64,000 bases of DNA from contig FOZF01000002.1 in NCBI GenBank assembly GCA_900113425.1, positions 885,027-949,026 on the forward strand. The letters run 5' to 3'. Positions within the stretch are counted from its first letter, which is position 1; every line of letters starts with the position of its first letter. The translations under genes were made by a program, and so were the position numbers. Source of the stretch: Stenotrophomonas maltophilia (GTDB lineage: Bacteria; Pseudomonadota; Gammaproteobacteria; Xanthomonadales; Xanthomonadaceae). This document shows, piece after piece, positions 1 through 8,999 of this stretch. A model generated the notes under the pieces. It did not search any database. It saw nothing but the letters and a program-made list of their open reading frames with translations, and was not told the origin of the DNA.

Positions 1-1208
1 TGGCCGGGCACCCCGGCGCGCAGGTCGACTTCGCGCGGCCGGCACTGTTCAGCTTCTCCACGCCGCTGGAAATCGAACTGCGTGGTCAGGACATGGCCAC
101 GCTGGAGCAGGCCGGCCAGCGGCTGGCTGCCCTGCTGCGCGGCAATGCGCACTACGCCGACGTGAAGTCGACGGTGGAGGAGGGCTTCCCGGAGATCCAG
201 ATCCGCTTCGACCAGGAGCGCGCCGGTGCACTGGGCCTGACCACCCGCCAGATCGCCGACGTCGTGGTGAAGAAGGTGCGCGGCGATGTGGCCACCCGCT
301 ACAGCTTCCGCGACCGCAAGATCGACGTGCTGGTGCGGGCACAGGAAGGCGACCGGGCCAGCGTGGAGAGCATCCGCCGCTTGATCGTCAACCCGGGCAG
401 CACCCGTCCGGTCACCCTGGACGCCGTGGCCGACGTGGTGGCCACCACCGGTCCGAGCGAGATCCACCGTGCCGATCAGACCCGCGTCGCGGTGGTCTCG
501 GCCAACCTGCGTGACATCGATCTGGGCGCCGCCATGCGCGAAGTGCAGCAGATGGTCGCCGAACAGCCGCTCGGTGCAGGCGTCGGCCTGCATATCGGCG
601 GCCAGGGCGAGGAACTGGCGCAGGCGGCAACGTCGCTGATCTTCGCCTTCGGACTGGCGATCTTCCTGGTCTACCTGGTGATGGCGTCGCAGTTCGAATC
701 GCTGCTGCATCCGTTCGTGATCCTGTTCACCATCCCGCTGGCGCTGGTCGGCGCGATCCTGGCGCTGATGCTGACCGGCAAGCCGATCTCGGTGGTGGTG
801 TTCATCGGCCTGATCCTGCTGGTGGGACTGGTCACCAAGAACGCGATCATCCTGATCGACAAGGTCAACCAGCTGCGCGAGGCCGGCGTGGCCAAGCACG
901 AGGCACTGGTGGAGGGCGCGCGCTCGCGCCTGCGTCCGATCATCATGACCACCCTGTGCACGCTGTTCGGCTTCCTGCCACTGGCGGTGGCGATGGGCGA
1001 GGGCGCCGAAGTACGTGCGCCGATGGCGATCACCGTGATCGGCGGCCTGCTGGTCTCCACCCTGCTGACCCTGCTGGTGATTCCGGTGGTCTACGACCTG
1101 ATGGATCGCCGCGGCGATGCCTACTACCGCGAGCGCGGCCGCAAGCACGCCGGCGACGGACTGCGGGTCGCAGAAGGTGGCCGCGTCGGCGGTGAGGAGC
1201 CGGCATGA
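1..1208 (+). CDS. RND efflux permease, C-terminal part (partial at window start)
   Basis: This is the C-terminal portion of an inner-membrane resistance-nodulation-division (AcrB/MdtB-like) proton-driven exporter. The reading frame is open from base 3, so the start lies upstream; about 401 residues are visible against roughly 1,030 for a full permease. The periplasmic porter and docking subdomains come first. The final transmembrane bundle follows, with the typical MASQFESLLHP segment and a TM10-like GLVTKNAIILID carrying the conserved Lys-Asn. The stop overlaps the start of the next RND gene (ATGA, 4 bases), so the two are translationally coupled. Two adjacent permeases suggest a hetero-multimeric pump as in MdtBC. 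The adaptor gene would be expected upstream. The substrate cannot be read from the sequence. Confidence 0.93.
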   Translation, partial: AGHPGAQVDFARPALFSFSTPLEIELRGQDMATLEQAGQRLAALLRGNAHYADVKSTVEEGFPEIQIRFDQERAGALGLTTRQIADVVVKKVRGDVATRYSFRDRKIDVLVRAQEGDRASVESIRRLIVNPGSTRPVTLDAVADVVATTGPSEIHRADQTRVAVVSANLRDIDLGAAMREVQQMVAEQPLGAGVGLHIGGQGEELAQAATSLIFAFGLAIFLVYLVMASQFESLLHPFVILFTIPLALVGAILALMLTGKPISVVVFIGLILLVGLVTKNAIILIDKVNQLREAGVAKHEALVEGARSRLRPIIMTTLCTLFGFLPLAVAMGEGAEVRAPMAITVIGGLLVSTLLTLLVIPVVYDLMDRRGDAYYRERGRKHAGDGLRVAEGGRVGGEEPA

Positions 1209-4200
1209 GTGTCGCCGAGTTCTCCATCCGCCGTCCGGTCACCACCATCATGTGTTTCGTATCGCTGGTGGTGATCGGCCTGATCGCTTCATTCCGGCTG
1301 CCACTGGAGGCACTGCCGGACATCTCCGCGCCGTTCCTGTTCGTGCAGATTCCGTACACGGGCTCGACACCGGAAGAAGTGGAGCGGACCATCATCCGGC
1401 CGGTGGAAGAGTCACTGGCGACGATGACCGGGATCAAGCGCATGCGCTCCTCGGCCACCTCCGAAGCGGCGCTGATCTTCATCGAGTTCAGCGACTGGGA
1501 CCGTGACATCGCCATCGCCGCTTCCGACGCGCGCGAGCGTATCGATGCGATCCGCAGCGACCTGCCCGACGACCTGCAGCGCTACAACGTGTTCAAGTGG
1601 TCCAGCAGCGACCAGCCGGTGCTGAAGGTGCGCCTGGCCAGCACCACCGACCTGACGACCGCCTATGACATGCTCGACCGCGAGTTCAAGCGGCGCATCG
1701 AGCGCATCCCGGGCGTTGCGCGCGTGGACATCACCGGTGCACCGCCGAATGAAGTGGAGATCGCGATCGATCCCAACCGGCTCAACGCGCACGGGCTGAG
1801 CATCAACGAGCTGAGCGAACGCCTGCGCACGCTCAACTTCTCGATCTCGGCCGGGCAGATCGACGACAACGGCCAGCGCGTGCGCGTGCAACCGGTCGGC
1901 GAGATCACCGACCTGCAGGAACTGCGCGACCTGGTGATCAACGCCAAGGGCCTGCGTCTGGGTGACATCGCCGACGTGCGGCTGAAGCCGGCGCGGATGA
2001 ACTATGGCCGCCGCCTGGATGGCAACCCGGCAGTGGGCCTGGACATCTTCAAGGAACGCAGTGCCAACCTGGTCGATGTCTCGCGCGCGGCGCTGGCCGA
2101 AGTCGAAGCGATCCGCGCACAGGCCTCGATGCGCGATGTGCAGATCAAGGTCATCGACAACCAGGGCAAGGCGGTGACCTCCTCGCTGCTGGAGCTGGCC
2201 GAAGCCGGTGCGGTCGGCTTGATCCTGTCGGTGACGGTGCTGTTCTTCTTCCTGCGCCACTGGCCGTCCACGCTGATGGTGACGCTGGCCATCCCGATCT
2301 GCTTCACCATCACCCTGGGCTTCATGTACTTCGTCGGGGTGACGTTGAACATCCTGACCATGATGGGCCTGCTGCTGGCGGTGGGCATGCTGGTCGACAA
2401 CGCCGTGGTGGTGGTGGAGAGCATCTACCAGGAGCGCGAGCGCATGCCGGGGCAGCCACGGCTGGCATCGATCATCGGCACCCGCAACGTCGCCATCGCG
2501 CTCAGCGCCGGTACCCTGTGCCATTGCATCGTGTTCGTGCCGAACCTGTTCGGCGAGACCAACAACATCAGCATCTTCATGGCACAGATCGCGATCACCA
2601 TTTCGGTATCGCTGCTGGCGTCGTGGCTGGTGGCGGTCAGCCTGATTCCGATGCTGTCCGCACGCATGGCAACGCCCAAGCTGGTGCACTCGCAGACCGG
2701 CCTGATCGCGCGCCTGCAGCGGCGCTACGCGCAGGTGCTGGACTGGTCGCTGCACCATCGTGGCTGGAGCCTGCTGGGCATCGTGCTGGTGGTGGCCGTC
2801 AGCCTGGTGCCGATGAAACTGACCAAGGTGGACATGTTCGGTGGTGAAGGCGGCAAGGACATCTTCATCGGCTACATGTGGAAGGGCGCCTACACCTACC
2901 GGCAGATGTCCGAGGAAGTGGCGCGGGTGGAGAACTGGATCGACGAGAACCGTGAGCGCCTGCACGTCAAGCAGGTGTACTCCTGGTACAGCGAGCAGGA
3001 AGGCAGCTCGACGGTCGTCACCCTGGACGAGAAGTACGCCAAGGACATCAAGTCGCTGCAGGAAGAGCTGCGCAAGGGCCTGCCGAAGTCCGCGCGCACC
3101 GACTACTTCGTCGGCAACCAGGGCGGTGATGGCGGTGGCGGCAACCAGGGCGTGCAGGTGCAGTTGATCGGCGATTCCAGCAGCATGCTGCAGGAGATAG
3201 GCCAGGAAGTGCTGCCCCTGCTGGCCCAGCGTGCGGAGCTGCGCGACGTGCGCATCGACAATGGCGAGAAGGGCGGTGAACTCAAGGTGCGCGTCGATCG
3301 CGAGCGTGCCGCCGCCTTCGGCTTCAATGCCGAGCAGGTGGCCAGCTTTGTCGGCCTGGCATTGCGCGGTGCACCGATGCGCGAGTTCCGTCGCGGCGAC
3401 AACGAGGTGCCGGTCTGGGTGCGCTTCGCCGGAGCCGAGCAGAGCAGCCCGGAAGACCTGGCCGGCTTCAGCGTGCGTACCGGCGACGGCCGCAGCGTGC
3501 CGCTGCTGAGCCTGGTCAGCATCGATGTCGGTTCGTCCGCCACCCAGATCGGCCGCACCAACCGGCAGACCACGCTGACGATCAAGGCCAACCTGGCCGA
3601 GAAGATCACCGCGCCGGACGGACGCAAGGCGATCGAGGCCGTGCTCAAGCCGATGAGCTTCCCGGCCGGCTATGGCTACACCTTCGATGGCGGCGACTAC
3701 GGCAATGACGACGAGGCGATGCAGCAGATGGTGTTCAACCTGCTCATCGCGCTGGTGATGATCTACGTGGTGATGGCGGCGGTGTTCGAATCGCTGCTGT
3801 TCCCGGCGGCGATCATGAGTGGCGTGCTGTTCTCGATCTTCGGCGTGTTCTGGCTGTTCTGGATCACCGGCACCTCGTTCGGAATCATGTCCTTCATTGG
3901 CATCCTGGTGCTGATGGGCGTGGTGGTGAACAACGGCATCGTGATGATCGAGCACATCAACAACCTCCGGCGCAGCGGCATGGGGCGTACCCAGGCCCTG
4001 GTGGAGGGCTCACGCGAGCGCCTGCGCCCGATCATGATGACCATGGGGACGGCGATCCTGGCGATGGTACCGATCTCGCTGACCAACACGCAGATGTTCG
4101 GCGACGGCCCGGAGTACGCGCCGATGGCCCGTGCCATCGCCGGTGGGCTGGCGTTCTCGACCGTGGTCAGCCTGCTGTTCCTGCCGACGATCTACGCGGT

Positions 4201-4282
4201 GCTGGATGACCTGCGCAATGCCGTGGCGCGGCTGATCCGCCGCGCGCGCGGCCTGGAAAAGGTGGCGGCAACGGCCGCCTAG
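1205..4282 (+). CDS. RND efflux permease, full length
   Basis: A complete 1,025-residue RND permease. It begins with the conserved EFSIRRPVTT N-terminus that enters TM1. It has two large periplasmic loops and two six-helix bundles. TM4 reads GMLVDNAVVVVE, so the usual Asp-Asp proton relay of AcrB is Asp398-Asn399 here; an Asp-Asn pair occurs in some RND subgroups. The second bundle has MGVVVNNGIVMIEHINNLR where AcrB has its Lys in TM10, so that Lys appears to be missing. Proton coupling may therefore rest partly on the partner permease encoded just upstream, with which it shares a 4-base overlap. A Rho-independent terminator follows within 50 bases, making this the last gene of the operon. 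Family assignment is sure; substrate is unknown. Confidence 0.95.
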   Translation: MSVAEFSIRRPVTTIMCFVSLVVIGLIASFRLPLEALPDISAPFLFVQIPYTGSTPEEVERTIIRPVEESLATMTGIKRMRSSATSEAALIFIEFSDWDRDIAIAASDARERIDAIRSDLPDDLQRYNVFKWSSSDQPVLKVRLASTTDLTTAYDMLDREFKRRIERIPGVARVDITGAPPNEVEIAIDPNRLNAHGLSINELSERLRTLNFSISAGQIDDNGQRVRVQPVGEITDLQELRDLVINAKGLRLGDIADVRLKPARMNYGRRLDGNPAVGLDIFKERSANLVDVSRAALAEVEAIRAQASMRDVQIKVIDNQGKAVTSSLLELAEAGAVGLILSVTVLFFFLRHWPSTLMVTLAIPICFTITLGFMYFVGVTLNILTMMGLLLAVGMLVDNAVVVVESIYQERERMPGQPRLASIIGTRNVAIALSAGTLCHCIVFVPNLFGETNNISIFMAQIAITISVSLLASWLVAVSLIPMLSARMATPKLVHSQTGLIARLQRRYAQVLDWSLHHRGWSLLGIVLVVAVSLVPMKLTKVDMFGGEGGKDIFIGYMWKGAYTYRQMSEEVARVENWIDENRERLHVKQVYSWYSEQEGSSTVVTLDEKYAKDIKSLQEELRKGLPKSARTDYFVGNQGGDGGGGNQGVQVQLIGDSSSMLQEIGQEVLPLLAQRAELRDVRIDNGEKGGELKVRVDRERAAAFGFNAEQVASFVGLALRGAPMREFRRGDNEVPVWVRFAGAEQSSPEDLAGFSVRTGDGRSVPLLSLVSIDVGSSATQIGRTNRQTTLTIKANLAEKITAPDGRKAIEAVLKPMSFPAGYGYTFDGGDYGNDDEAMQQMVFNLLIALVMIYVVMAAVFESLLFPAAIMSGVLFSIFGVFWLFWITGTSFGIMSFIGILVLMGVVVNNGIVMIEHINNLRRSGMGRTQALVEGSRERLRPIMMTMGTAILAMVPISLTNTQMFGDGPEYAPMARAIAGGLAFSTVVSLLFLPTIYAVLDDLRNAVARLIRRARGLEKVAATAA

Positions 4283-4328
4283 CGTCGCGCTTGCCCGACT
4301 ACGGGGAACGACAACGTGTTGTGGTGTG

Positions 4329-4366
4329 GGGAGGCCGGTCGTAGTGGGGCGGCCTCCCTTTTTTTT
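4329..4366 (+). terminator. Rho-independent terminator after the RND operon
   Basis: GGGAGGCC (4329-4336) pairs perfectly with GGCCTCCC (4351-4358) around a 14-base loop, followed by eight T. It lies 46 bases past the RND stop. Confidence 0.9.
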
Positions 4367-4614
4367 CGCCGGGCATGGCCCGGCGCTACCATCACCGCCT
4401 CCGGTATCGCGGGCCATCCCAGCGGGGCGTTGCAATTCACCGCCTCGCGGTAGCGCCGGGCCATGCCCGGCGGGGCGTTGCAATTCACCGCCACGCGGCA
4501 GCGCGGGCCATGCCCGGCGGGGCGTTGCAGTTCACGGCTACGTGGTAGCGCCGGGCCATGCCCGGCGGGCGTTGCAATTCACCGCCACGCGGTAGCGCCG
4601 GGCCATGCCCGGCG
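4367..4614. repeat. SMAG repeat cluster, one inverted and four direct copies
   Basis: One inverted copy lies at 4368-4390. Four direct copies of GTAGCGCCGGGCCATGCCCGGCG-type palindromes follow at 4450-4472, 4497-4519 (degenerate), 4545-4567 and 4592-4614. The direct copies are spaced 47-48 bases apart because the linker (GGGCGTTGCAATTCACCGCC type) is also repeated. This is therefore a true tandem array of a SMAG-plus-linker unit. It lies between convergent genes, with the TraB-like gene ending at 4626. No coding function is proposed. SMAG repeats are characteristic of Stenotrophomonas maltophilia. Confidence 0.9.
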
Positions 4615-4625
4615 GGGCGTTGCAA

Positions 4626-5858
4626 TCAACCTGCCACCTTGCCCCACACCTGGAACCCGGTCAGCCACAGGCCGAGCATGCTGCCGAGATTGGTCAGCAT
4701 GAACGTCAGCACCACGCGCGTGACCCGATTGCGGTACCAGCCCTGCAACGACTGTGCATCGTCGCGCAGCTGCAGGAAATCCTGGTACGCCGGCTTGCGC
4801 AGGCGTGCCTCGACCAGCGCCGAGAACGCGCCGGTGGGAATGCTGAGCCGGAATGGCTTGAACGGGGCGACCACGATCGCCGTGAGAATGCTCAGCGGGT
4901 GACTGCCGGCCAGCAAGCAGCCGAGGCCGGCCAGGCCGCCGGTGTACATTGCCCAGGTGGCCAGCAGTTCAGTACCCACGCCCAGGCCTCCGCGGTAGAA
5001 GCCGACCGCGATGCCGGTGATGACGATGGCGAGAATGCCCAGCGTGAACCACGGGATGTTGCGCTTCTTCGGCACGGCTTCGAGTTCGGCGCGCAACGGC
5101 GCCGGTGCATCGGTATCCGTTTCGAGGTACCGCGCCAGTCCTGCCAGATGGCCGGCACCGACCACCGCCAGCACTTCGCGTTGCCGCGGATCGTGTTCCT
5201 CGCGCAGGCGCGTGGCCATGTAGCGGTCACGCTCGCCGATGATGGTGTCGTACAGCGCGGGATTCTCGGTAGCGAACTCGCCGAAGCTCGACTCCAGCAT
5301 GTCGCCCTGCTTGAGCTTCTCGATTTCGTTTTCGCCCACCTCTTCCGATGAGAACAGGCCGGCGCCCAGGCCCGCAACCAGCTTCAGCTTGCCGAAGAAG
5401 CCCAGCCGCTGCGAGGCGCGGCGGAAGGTCAGGCCGACCTCGCGGTCGATCAGGTGGACGGGCAGGCCCCGCTCACGCCCCAGCTCAACAGCGCGCTTCA
5501 GTTCCGCACCCGGCTCGATGCCGAGCTGTTCGGCCAGACGGCGCTGGTAGGCGGAAAGCGCCAGGTTGGCGGCGAACAGGGCAACGCGACCCTTGCGGAT
5601 CACTTCGACCAGGTCGAGCTTGGCCAACGTGTCCGGATCGCTCAGGGCCTGCAGGCGCTGCGGGTCCAGTTCGACCGCGACGGCATCGAAGCGGCCGCTG
5701 TTGATCGCTTTCTCCACCGCCTCGACGCTGGCGTGGGAAACGTGGGCGGTGCCCAGCAGGGTGTAGCGCACGCCGTCGCGTTCAACGACGCGCACCGGCT
5801 GGCCGGCGAACAGGTCGTCGCCGGTCTCGGGAAGGATTTCGGTCATGGAGTCATTCAT
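4626..5858 (-). CDS. TraB/GumN-family membrane protein
   Basis: A 410-residue TraB-domain protein related to enterococcal TraB/PrgY and the TIKI fold. The N-terminal half holds the family motifs: LLGTAHVSHAS near residue 34, VAVELDPQR near 61, and AVVGAGHLAGLARYLE near 230. These contribute the conserved Glu and Gly-His proposed to form a metalloprotease-like active site. The C-terminal third is hydrophobic, with about four to five membrane spans from residue 265 on, so the soluble domain is membrane-anchored. The true function in Gram-negative bacteria is not established. An alternative start is Met5. It overlaps the end of the upstream acetyltransferase gene by 8 bases, so the two are probably co-transcribed. 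Confidence 0.85.
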   Translation of the reverse strand: MNDSMTEILPETGDDLFAGQPVRVVERDGVRYTLLGTAHVSHASVEAVEKAINSGRFDAVAVELDPQRLQALSDPDTLAKLDLVEVIRKGRVALFAANLALSAYQRRLAEQLGIEPGAELKRAVELGRERGLPVHLIDREVGLTFRRASQRLGFFGKLKLVAGLGAGLFSSEEVGENEIEKLKQGDMLESSFGEFATENPALYDTIIGERDRYMATRLREEHDPRQREVLAVVGAGHLAGLARYLETDTDAPAPLRAELEAVPKKRNIPWFTLGILAIVITGIAVGFYRGGLGVGTELLATWAMYTGGLAGLGCLLAGSHPLSILTAIVVAPFKPFRLSIPTGAFSALVEARLRKPAYQDFLQLRDDAQSLQGWYRNRVTRVVLTFMLTNLGSMLGLWLTGFQVWGKVAG

Positions 5859-6381
5859 TGGAAGGTGCGGTATCGGCGCCGTCGCCGAGCGCTCGTTGCA
5901 TCTGCACGGTGTCCAGCCAACGGCCGTGCTTGCGGCCGAGGCCGCGGAACACGCCGACCAGCTCGAAGCCGAAACGCTCGTGCAGCCTGATCGAAGCGGT
6001 ATTGGTCGGTTCGCCGATCACCGCCACCATCTGCCGGAAGCCACGTGCGACGCAGGCGTCGATCAGCGCCTGCAACAGGCCGGTGCCGACGCCCTGGCCC
6101 TGGAACCGTGCATCGACATAGACCGAGTTCTCCACGGTCCACTGGTAGGCAATGCGCGTGCGATAGGTGTTGGCGTAGGCGTAGCCGGCGACCTGGCCGT
6201 CGATCTCGGCGACCAGATAGGGAAAACCGCGGTCGATGATGTCGCGCATGCGGCGCAGCATCTCGGCCGAGTCCGGAATGTCGTACTCGTACGTGTTGAC
6301 GAAGTCGGTCACTTCGACCGCGTAGATCGCAGTGATCGCGGCGATGTCGGCCGGGCCGGCATCACGGATGAGGACGGCCAT
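5851..6381 (-). CDS. GNAT N-acetyltransferase, phosphinothricin acetyltransferase-like
   Basis: A 176-residue GNAT enzyme starting MAVLIRDAGPAD; longer upstream frames read as noise. The acetyl-CoA loop is the family motif V-x-x-x-x-Q-G-x-G-x-G, seen as DARFQGQGVGTGLL around residue 95-108. The middle part, with AYANTYRTRIAYQWTVENSV, and the C-terminal HERFGFELVGVFRGLGRKHG match the Pat/Bar subgroup (phosphinothricin or methionine-sulfone acetyltransferases). It probably acetylates a small amine or amino-acid analogue in the cytoplasm. It sits 13 bases after the aguB stop, so it may belong to the agmatine transcript, and it overlaps the TraB-like gene. The exact substrate is not predictable. 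Confidence 0.88.
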   Translation of the reverse strand: MAVLIRDAGPADIAAITAIYAVEVTDFVNTYEYDIPDSAEMLRRMRDIIDRGFPYLVAEIDGQVAGYAYANTYRTRIAYQWTVENSVYVDARFQGQGVGTGLLQALIDACVARGFRQMVAVIGEPTNTASIRLHERFGFELVGVFRGLGRKHGRWLDTVQMQRALGDGADTAPSNE

Positions 6382-6394
6382 GCGCGGCTCCGGT

Positions 6395-7282
6395 TCAGTC
6401 GATGTAGCGCTTGAGCAGATCGCCGTAGGCATCGATGCGGCGATCGCGCAGGAACGGCCAGATGCGGCGCACGTGCTCGCTGCGCTGCAGGTCGACGTCG
6501 CATACCAGCACAGCGGCATCGGTGCCGGCTTCGGCCAGGAACTCGCCCTGCGGGCCGAGCACGTGGCTGTTGCCCCAGAACTGGATGCCCGACGCGCCCA
6601 GCGGCGAGGCCTCATGGCCGACGCGGTTGCAGCTCAGCACCGGCAGGCCGTTGGCGACGGCATGGCCGCGGTGGCTCAGTACCCAGGCATCGCGCTGGCG
6701 GGTCTTCTCGTCCTGCACGTCGTCCGGGTCCCAGCCGATGGCGGTCGGGTACAGCAGCAGCTCGGCGCCGGCCAGCGCCATCAGGCGCGCCGCCTCCGGA
6801 TACCACTGGTCCCAGCACACCAGCACGCCCAGGCGGCCCACCGAGGTGTCGATCGGGGTGAAGCCGATGTCGCCCGGGGTGAAGTAGAACTTCTCGTAGA
6901 AACCCGGATCGTCCGGGATGTGCATCTTGCGGTACTTGCCGAGCAGGGTGCCGTCCTTCTCGAACACCACCGCGGTGTTGTGGTACAGGCCGGCGGCGCG
7001 GCGCTCGAACAGCGAGCCGACCAGCACCACGCCATGCTTCTTCGCCAGTGCACCCAGGCGCTCGGTGCTCGGGCCGGGGATCGGTTCGGCCAGATCGAAC
7101 TCGTCAACCGACTCATGCTGGCAGAAGTAGGGGCCGTTGTGCAGTTCCTGCAGCAGCACCAGCTTGGCGCCCTGCGCTGCCGCTTCGGCCACGCGTGCCT
7201 CGATCACCGCCAGATTGGCGGCGGCATCGCCGTGGTTGCGCTCCTGGATCAGGGCGACGGTAAGCGGGCTGCGCGAGTTCAT
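6395..7282 (-). CDS. aguB: N-carbamoylputrescine amidase
   Basis: A 295-residue nitrilase-superfamily enzyme that hydrolyses N-carbamoylputrescine to putrescine, CO2 and ammonia in the cytoplasm. The Glu-Lys-Cys catalytic triad is visible: Glu in LVLLQELHNGPYFCQ, Lys in KYRKMHIPDDPGF, Cys in GVLVCWDQWYPEAAR. The start MNSRSPLTVALIQERN matches the family length; an upstream in-frame extension runs into SMAG repeats and is not supported. The agmatine deiminase gene lies upstream on the same strand, separated by 164 bases that include a SMAG hairpin. Together the two form the two-step agmatine route to putrescine. Confidence 0.96.
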   Translation of the reverse strand: MNSRSPLTVALIQERNHGDAAANLAVIEARVAEAAAQGAKLVLLQELHNGPYFCQHESVDEFDLAEPIPGPSTERLGALAKKHGVVLVGSLFERRAAGLYHNTAVVFEKDGTLLGKYRKMHIPDDPGFYEKFYFTPGDIGFTPIDTSVGRLGVLVCWDQWYPEAARLMALAGAELLLYPTAIGWDPDDVQDEKTRQRDAWVLSHRGHAVANGLPVLSCNRVGHEASPLGASGIQFWGNSHVLGPQGEFLAEAGTDAAVLVCDVDLQRSEHVRRIWPFLRDRRIDAYGDLLKRYID

Positions 7283-7368
7283 GCGGGTGTTCCTGCGGGG
7301 GAAAACCCGCATGTTAGCGCGTATGCGGTGCCGCAGCGTGTCGGCCGCTGAATGGGTGCACGCAACCG

Positions 7369-7437
7369 GTAGCGCCGGGCCATGCCCGGCGTACCAACCG
7401 AATGCCGCTGCGCTCGCCGGGCGTGGCCCGGCGCTAC
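7369..7437. repeat. SMAG inverted pair between aguA and aguB
   Basis: A direct SMAG copy at 7369-7391 and an inverted copy at 7415-7437, about 23 bases apart, can fold into one long hairpin in RNA. It lies between the aguA stop and the aguB start on the minus strand. Such paired repeats often act as transcript-stabilising or attenuating structures; that role is inferred here. Confidence 0.88.
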
Positions 7438-7446
7438 CGGTTCGGC

Positions 7447-8484
7447 TTACGACTTCAGCAGCCCTTCCGGCAGCTGCATGGTGATGCAGTGCAGGCTGCC
7501 GTTCTGCCAGATCAGCGAGCGGCACGGCACCTGCACGATCTCGCGGCCCGGATGGGCCTTGGCCAGCACGTCGCGGGCCAGATCGTCGGCTGGATCACCG
7601 TAGGCCGGCATCAGCACCGCGCCGTTGACGATCAGGTAGTTCGCGTACGAGGCCGCGAGGCGGCGGCCTTCGTCGATCACCGGCTGTGCCCACGGCAGCG
7701 GGAACAGGCGGTATGGCTGACCGTCCCGGGTGCGCAGCGCAGCCAGTTCCCTGCCCATCGCCTGCAGCTCGGCGTAGTGCGAGTCGTTCTCGTCGTCGCA
7801 GGCCTGGTAGACGATGCTGTCCGCCGAGGCGAAGCGGGCGAGGGTATCGATGTGGGCGTCGGTATCGTCGCCTTCCAGGTAGCCGTGGTCGAGCCACAGC
7901 ACGCGGTCCTGCTGCAGCCAGTCGGCGAGGTCGGCGCTCAGGCTGGCGCGGTCACGATCCGGGTGGCGTTCGTGCAGGCACTTCCAGGTGGTCAGCAGGG
8001 TGCCTTCACCGTCAGTTTCGATGGCGCCGCCTTCCAGCGCGAACGGGATGCTGCGCACCGGCGCGTCGTTGAACACGCCGGCCTGGTCGAGCGCGCCCAC
8101 CAGCTGGTCGTCGAGGGTGGCGTCGAACTTGCCGCCCCAGCCGGTGAAGCGGAAGTCCAGCAGCTGGAAACCGCCGTCGGCACGGCGCAGGGTGATCGGG
8201 CCCGAGTCGCGCAGCCAAGTGTCGTCGTAGGCCGCCGTGGTGAAATGCACCCTGCCCATGTCGATGCGGTTGGAGCGCAGCCGCATTTCGGCATAGGTCT
8301 CCACATCGTCATCGGCCACGCAGATCAGCACCGGCTGGAAGCGGGTGATCGCTGCAACCAGTGCGATATAGGTTTCCTCCACCTGTCCCAGGCGGTCGGC
8401 CCAGTCGGTATCGGCGGTGGGCCAGGCAATCAGGACGCCGCTCTGGGCTTCCCATTCGGCAGGAAAACGAAGGGTCTGGTTCAT
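7447..8484 (-). CDS. aguA: Agmatine deiminase
   Basis: A 345-residue peptidyl-arginine-deiminase-fold enzyme converting agmatine to N-carbamoylputrescine. Family landmarks are the N-terminal FPAEWEAQSGVLIAWP, the DTWLRDSGPI segment, the substrate-site GGAIETDGEGTLL, the His-containing LDHGYLEGDDTDAHID near residue 200, and the catalytic Cys near the end in QNGSLHCITMQLPEG. The length is normal for AguA. aguB follows downstream on the same strand. The pair indicates putrescine synthesis from arginine via agmatine. No dedicated regulator lies beside it. Confidence 0.96.
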   Translation of the reverse strand: MNQTLRFPAEWEAQSGVLIAWPTADTDWADRLGQVEETYIALVAAITRFQPVLICVADDDVETYAEMRLRSNRIDMGRVHFTTAAYDDTWLRDSGPITLRRADGGFQLLDFRFTGWGGKFDATLDDQLVGALDQAGVFNDAPVRSIPFALEGGAIETDGEGTLLTTWKCLHERHPDRDRASLSADLADWLQQDRVLWLDHGYLEGDDTDAHIDTLARFASADSIVYQACDDENDSHYAELQAMGRELAALRTRDGQPYRLFPLPWAQPVIDEGRRLAASYANYLIVNGAVLMPAYGDPADDLARDVLAKAHPGREIVQVPCRSLIWQNGSLHCITMQLPEGLLKS

Positions 8485-8523
8485 GGTCTCGCTACACAGG
8501 CCCGCCCGGGGCGGGTAATGGGG

Positions 8524-8853
8524 TCAACGGATCGGCGGTTTCGGGCCGATTTCGTTCGGGTCCGCCTGGTTGGCCACCACGTCGATCACCTTCTGCTTCT
8601 CGAAGTAGACAGTGAACTGTGGGTACACCCAGCGGTTGATGGTCGGCCATTGCCGCTTCTGCCCGCCGCGCGGCTGCAGCTGCTCGCTGGGCGCACCGAA
8701 CTGGCTCTGCACCTGCTGCATGGACTGGCCACGAAGGGGCAGGGCGCCGGCCGGCTTCTCGCGGGCGCGGTCGACAAGCAGAGTGTCGGCCAGGGCCGGC
8801 GTGGCGGCAGCCAGAGTGGCCAGCACGGCCAGGGTGGACAGGTAACGCTTCAT
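8524..8853 (-). CDS. Small secreted protein with a BamE/SmpA-like fold
   Basis: A 109-residue protein with a clear Sec signal peptide (MKRYLSTLAVLATLAAATPALA, cut after ALA), so it is likely periplasmic; no lipobox Cys is seen. The mature part contains LRGQSMQQVQSQFGAPSEQ followed by PTINRWVYPQFTVYFEKQKVI. This pattern (short helix-turn-helix with 'G-x-P', then beta strands) is typical of the SmpA/OmlA (BamE) domain. No precise function is known. It lies 39 bases upstream of aguA on the same strand and could be the first gene of that transcript. A purine-rich GGGGAG lies 11-16 bases ahead of the start. Confidence 0.75.
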   Translation of the reverse strand: MKRYLSTLAVLATLAAATPALADTLLVDRAREKPAGALPLRGQSMQQVQSQFGAPSEQLQPRGGQKRQWPTINRWVYPQFTVYFEKQKVIDVVANQADPNEIGPKPPIR

Positions 8854-8921
8854 CTCGATCTACTCCCCAGTGGTCAAGAAAGGCGATTACAGCAAAATCG
8901 GCAGGAAAAAGCCGCATAAAC

Positions 8922-8947
8922 AAAAAACCGCCCGAAGGCGGCTTTTT
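8922..8947 (-). terminator. Terminator after rpmJ
   Basis: Stem CCGCC (8928-8932) / GGCGG (8937-8941) with a CGAA/TTCG tetraloop, flanked by six A on the left and five T on the right. It can therefore terminate on either strand. On the minus strand it follows rpmJ. Confidence 0.85.
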
Positions 8948-8999
8948 GCATCGGGTCGGTCCCGCGCGGGACCAGCCGCAGCCACGAGGGCTGTTGGGC

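Noticed and set aside
1412..3955. 847-residue minus-strand open frame inside the RND gene
   Set aside because: It mirrors the RND coding frame and has extreme His/Gln content with no domain.
4450..4614. Possible CRISPR array
   Set aside because: The 47-base period resembles one, but the intervals are also repeated rather than unique spacers and there is no cas gene. It is a SMAG array.
4326..5351. Plus-strand frames through the SMAG array
   Set aside because: They translate palindromic repeats (PGHARR-like runs) and then the antisense of the TraB-like gene.
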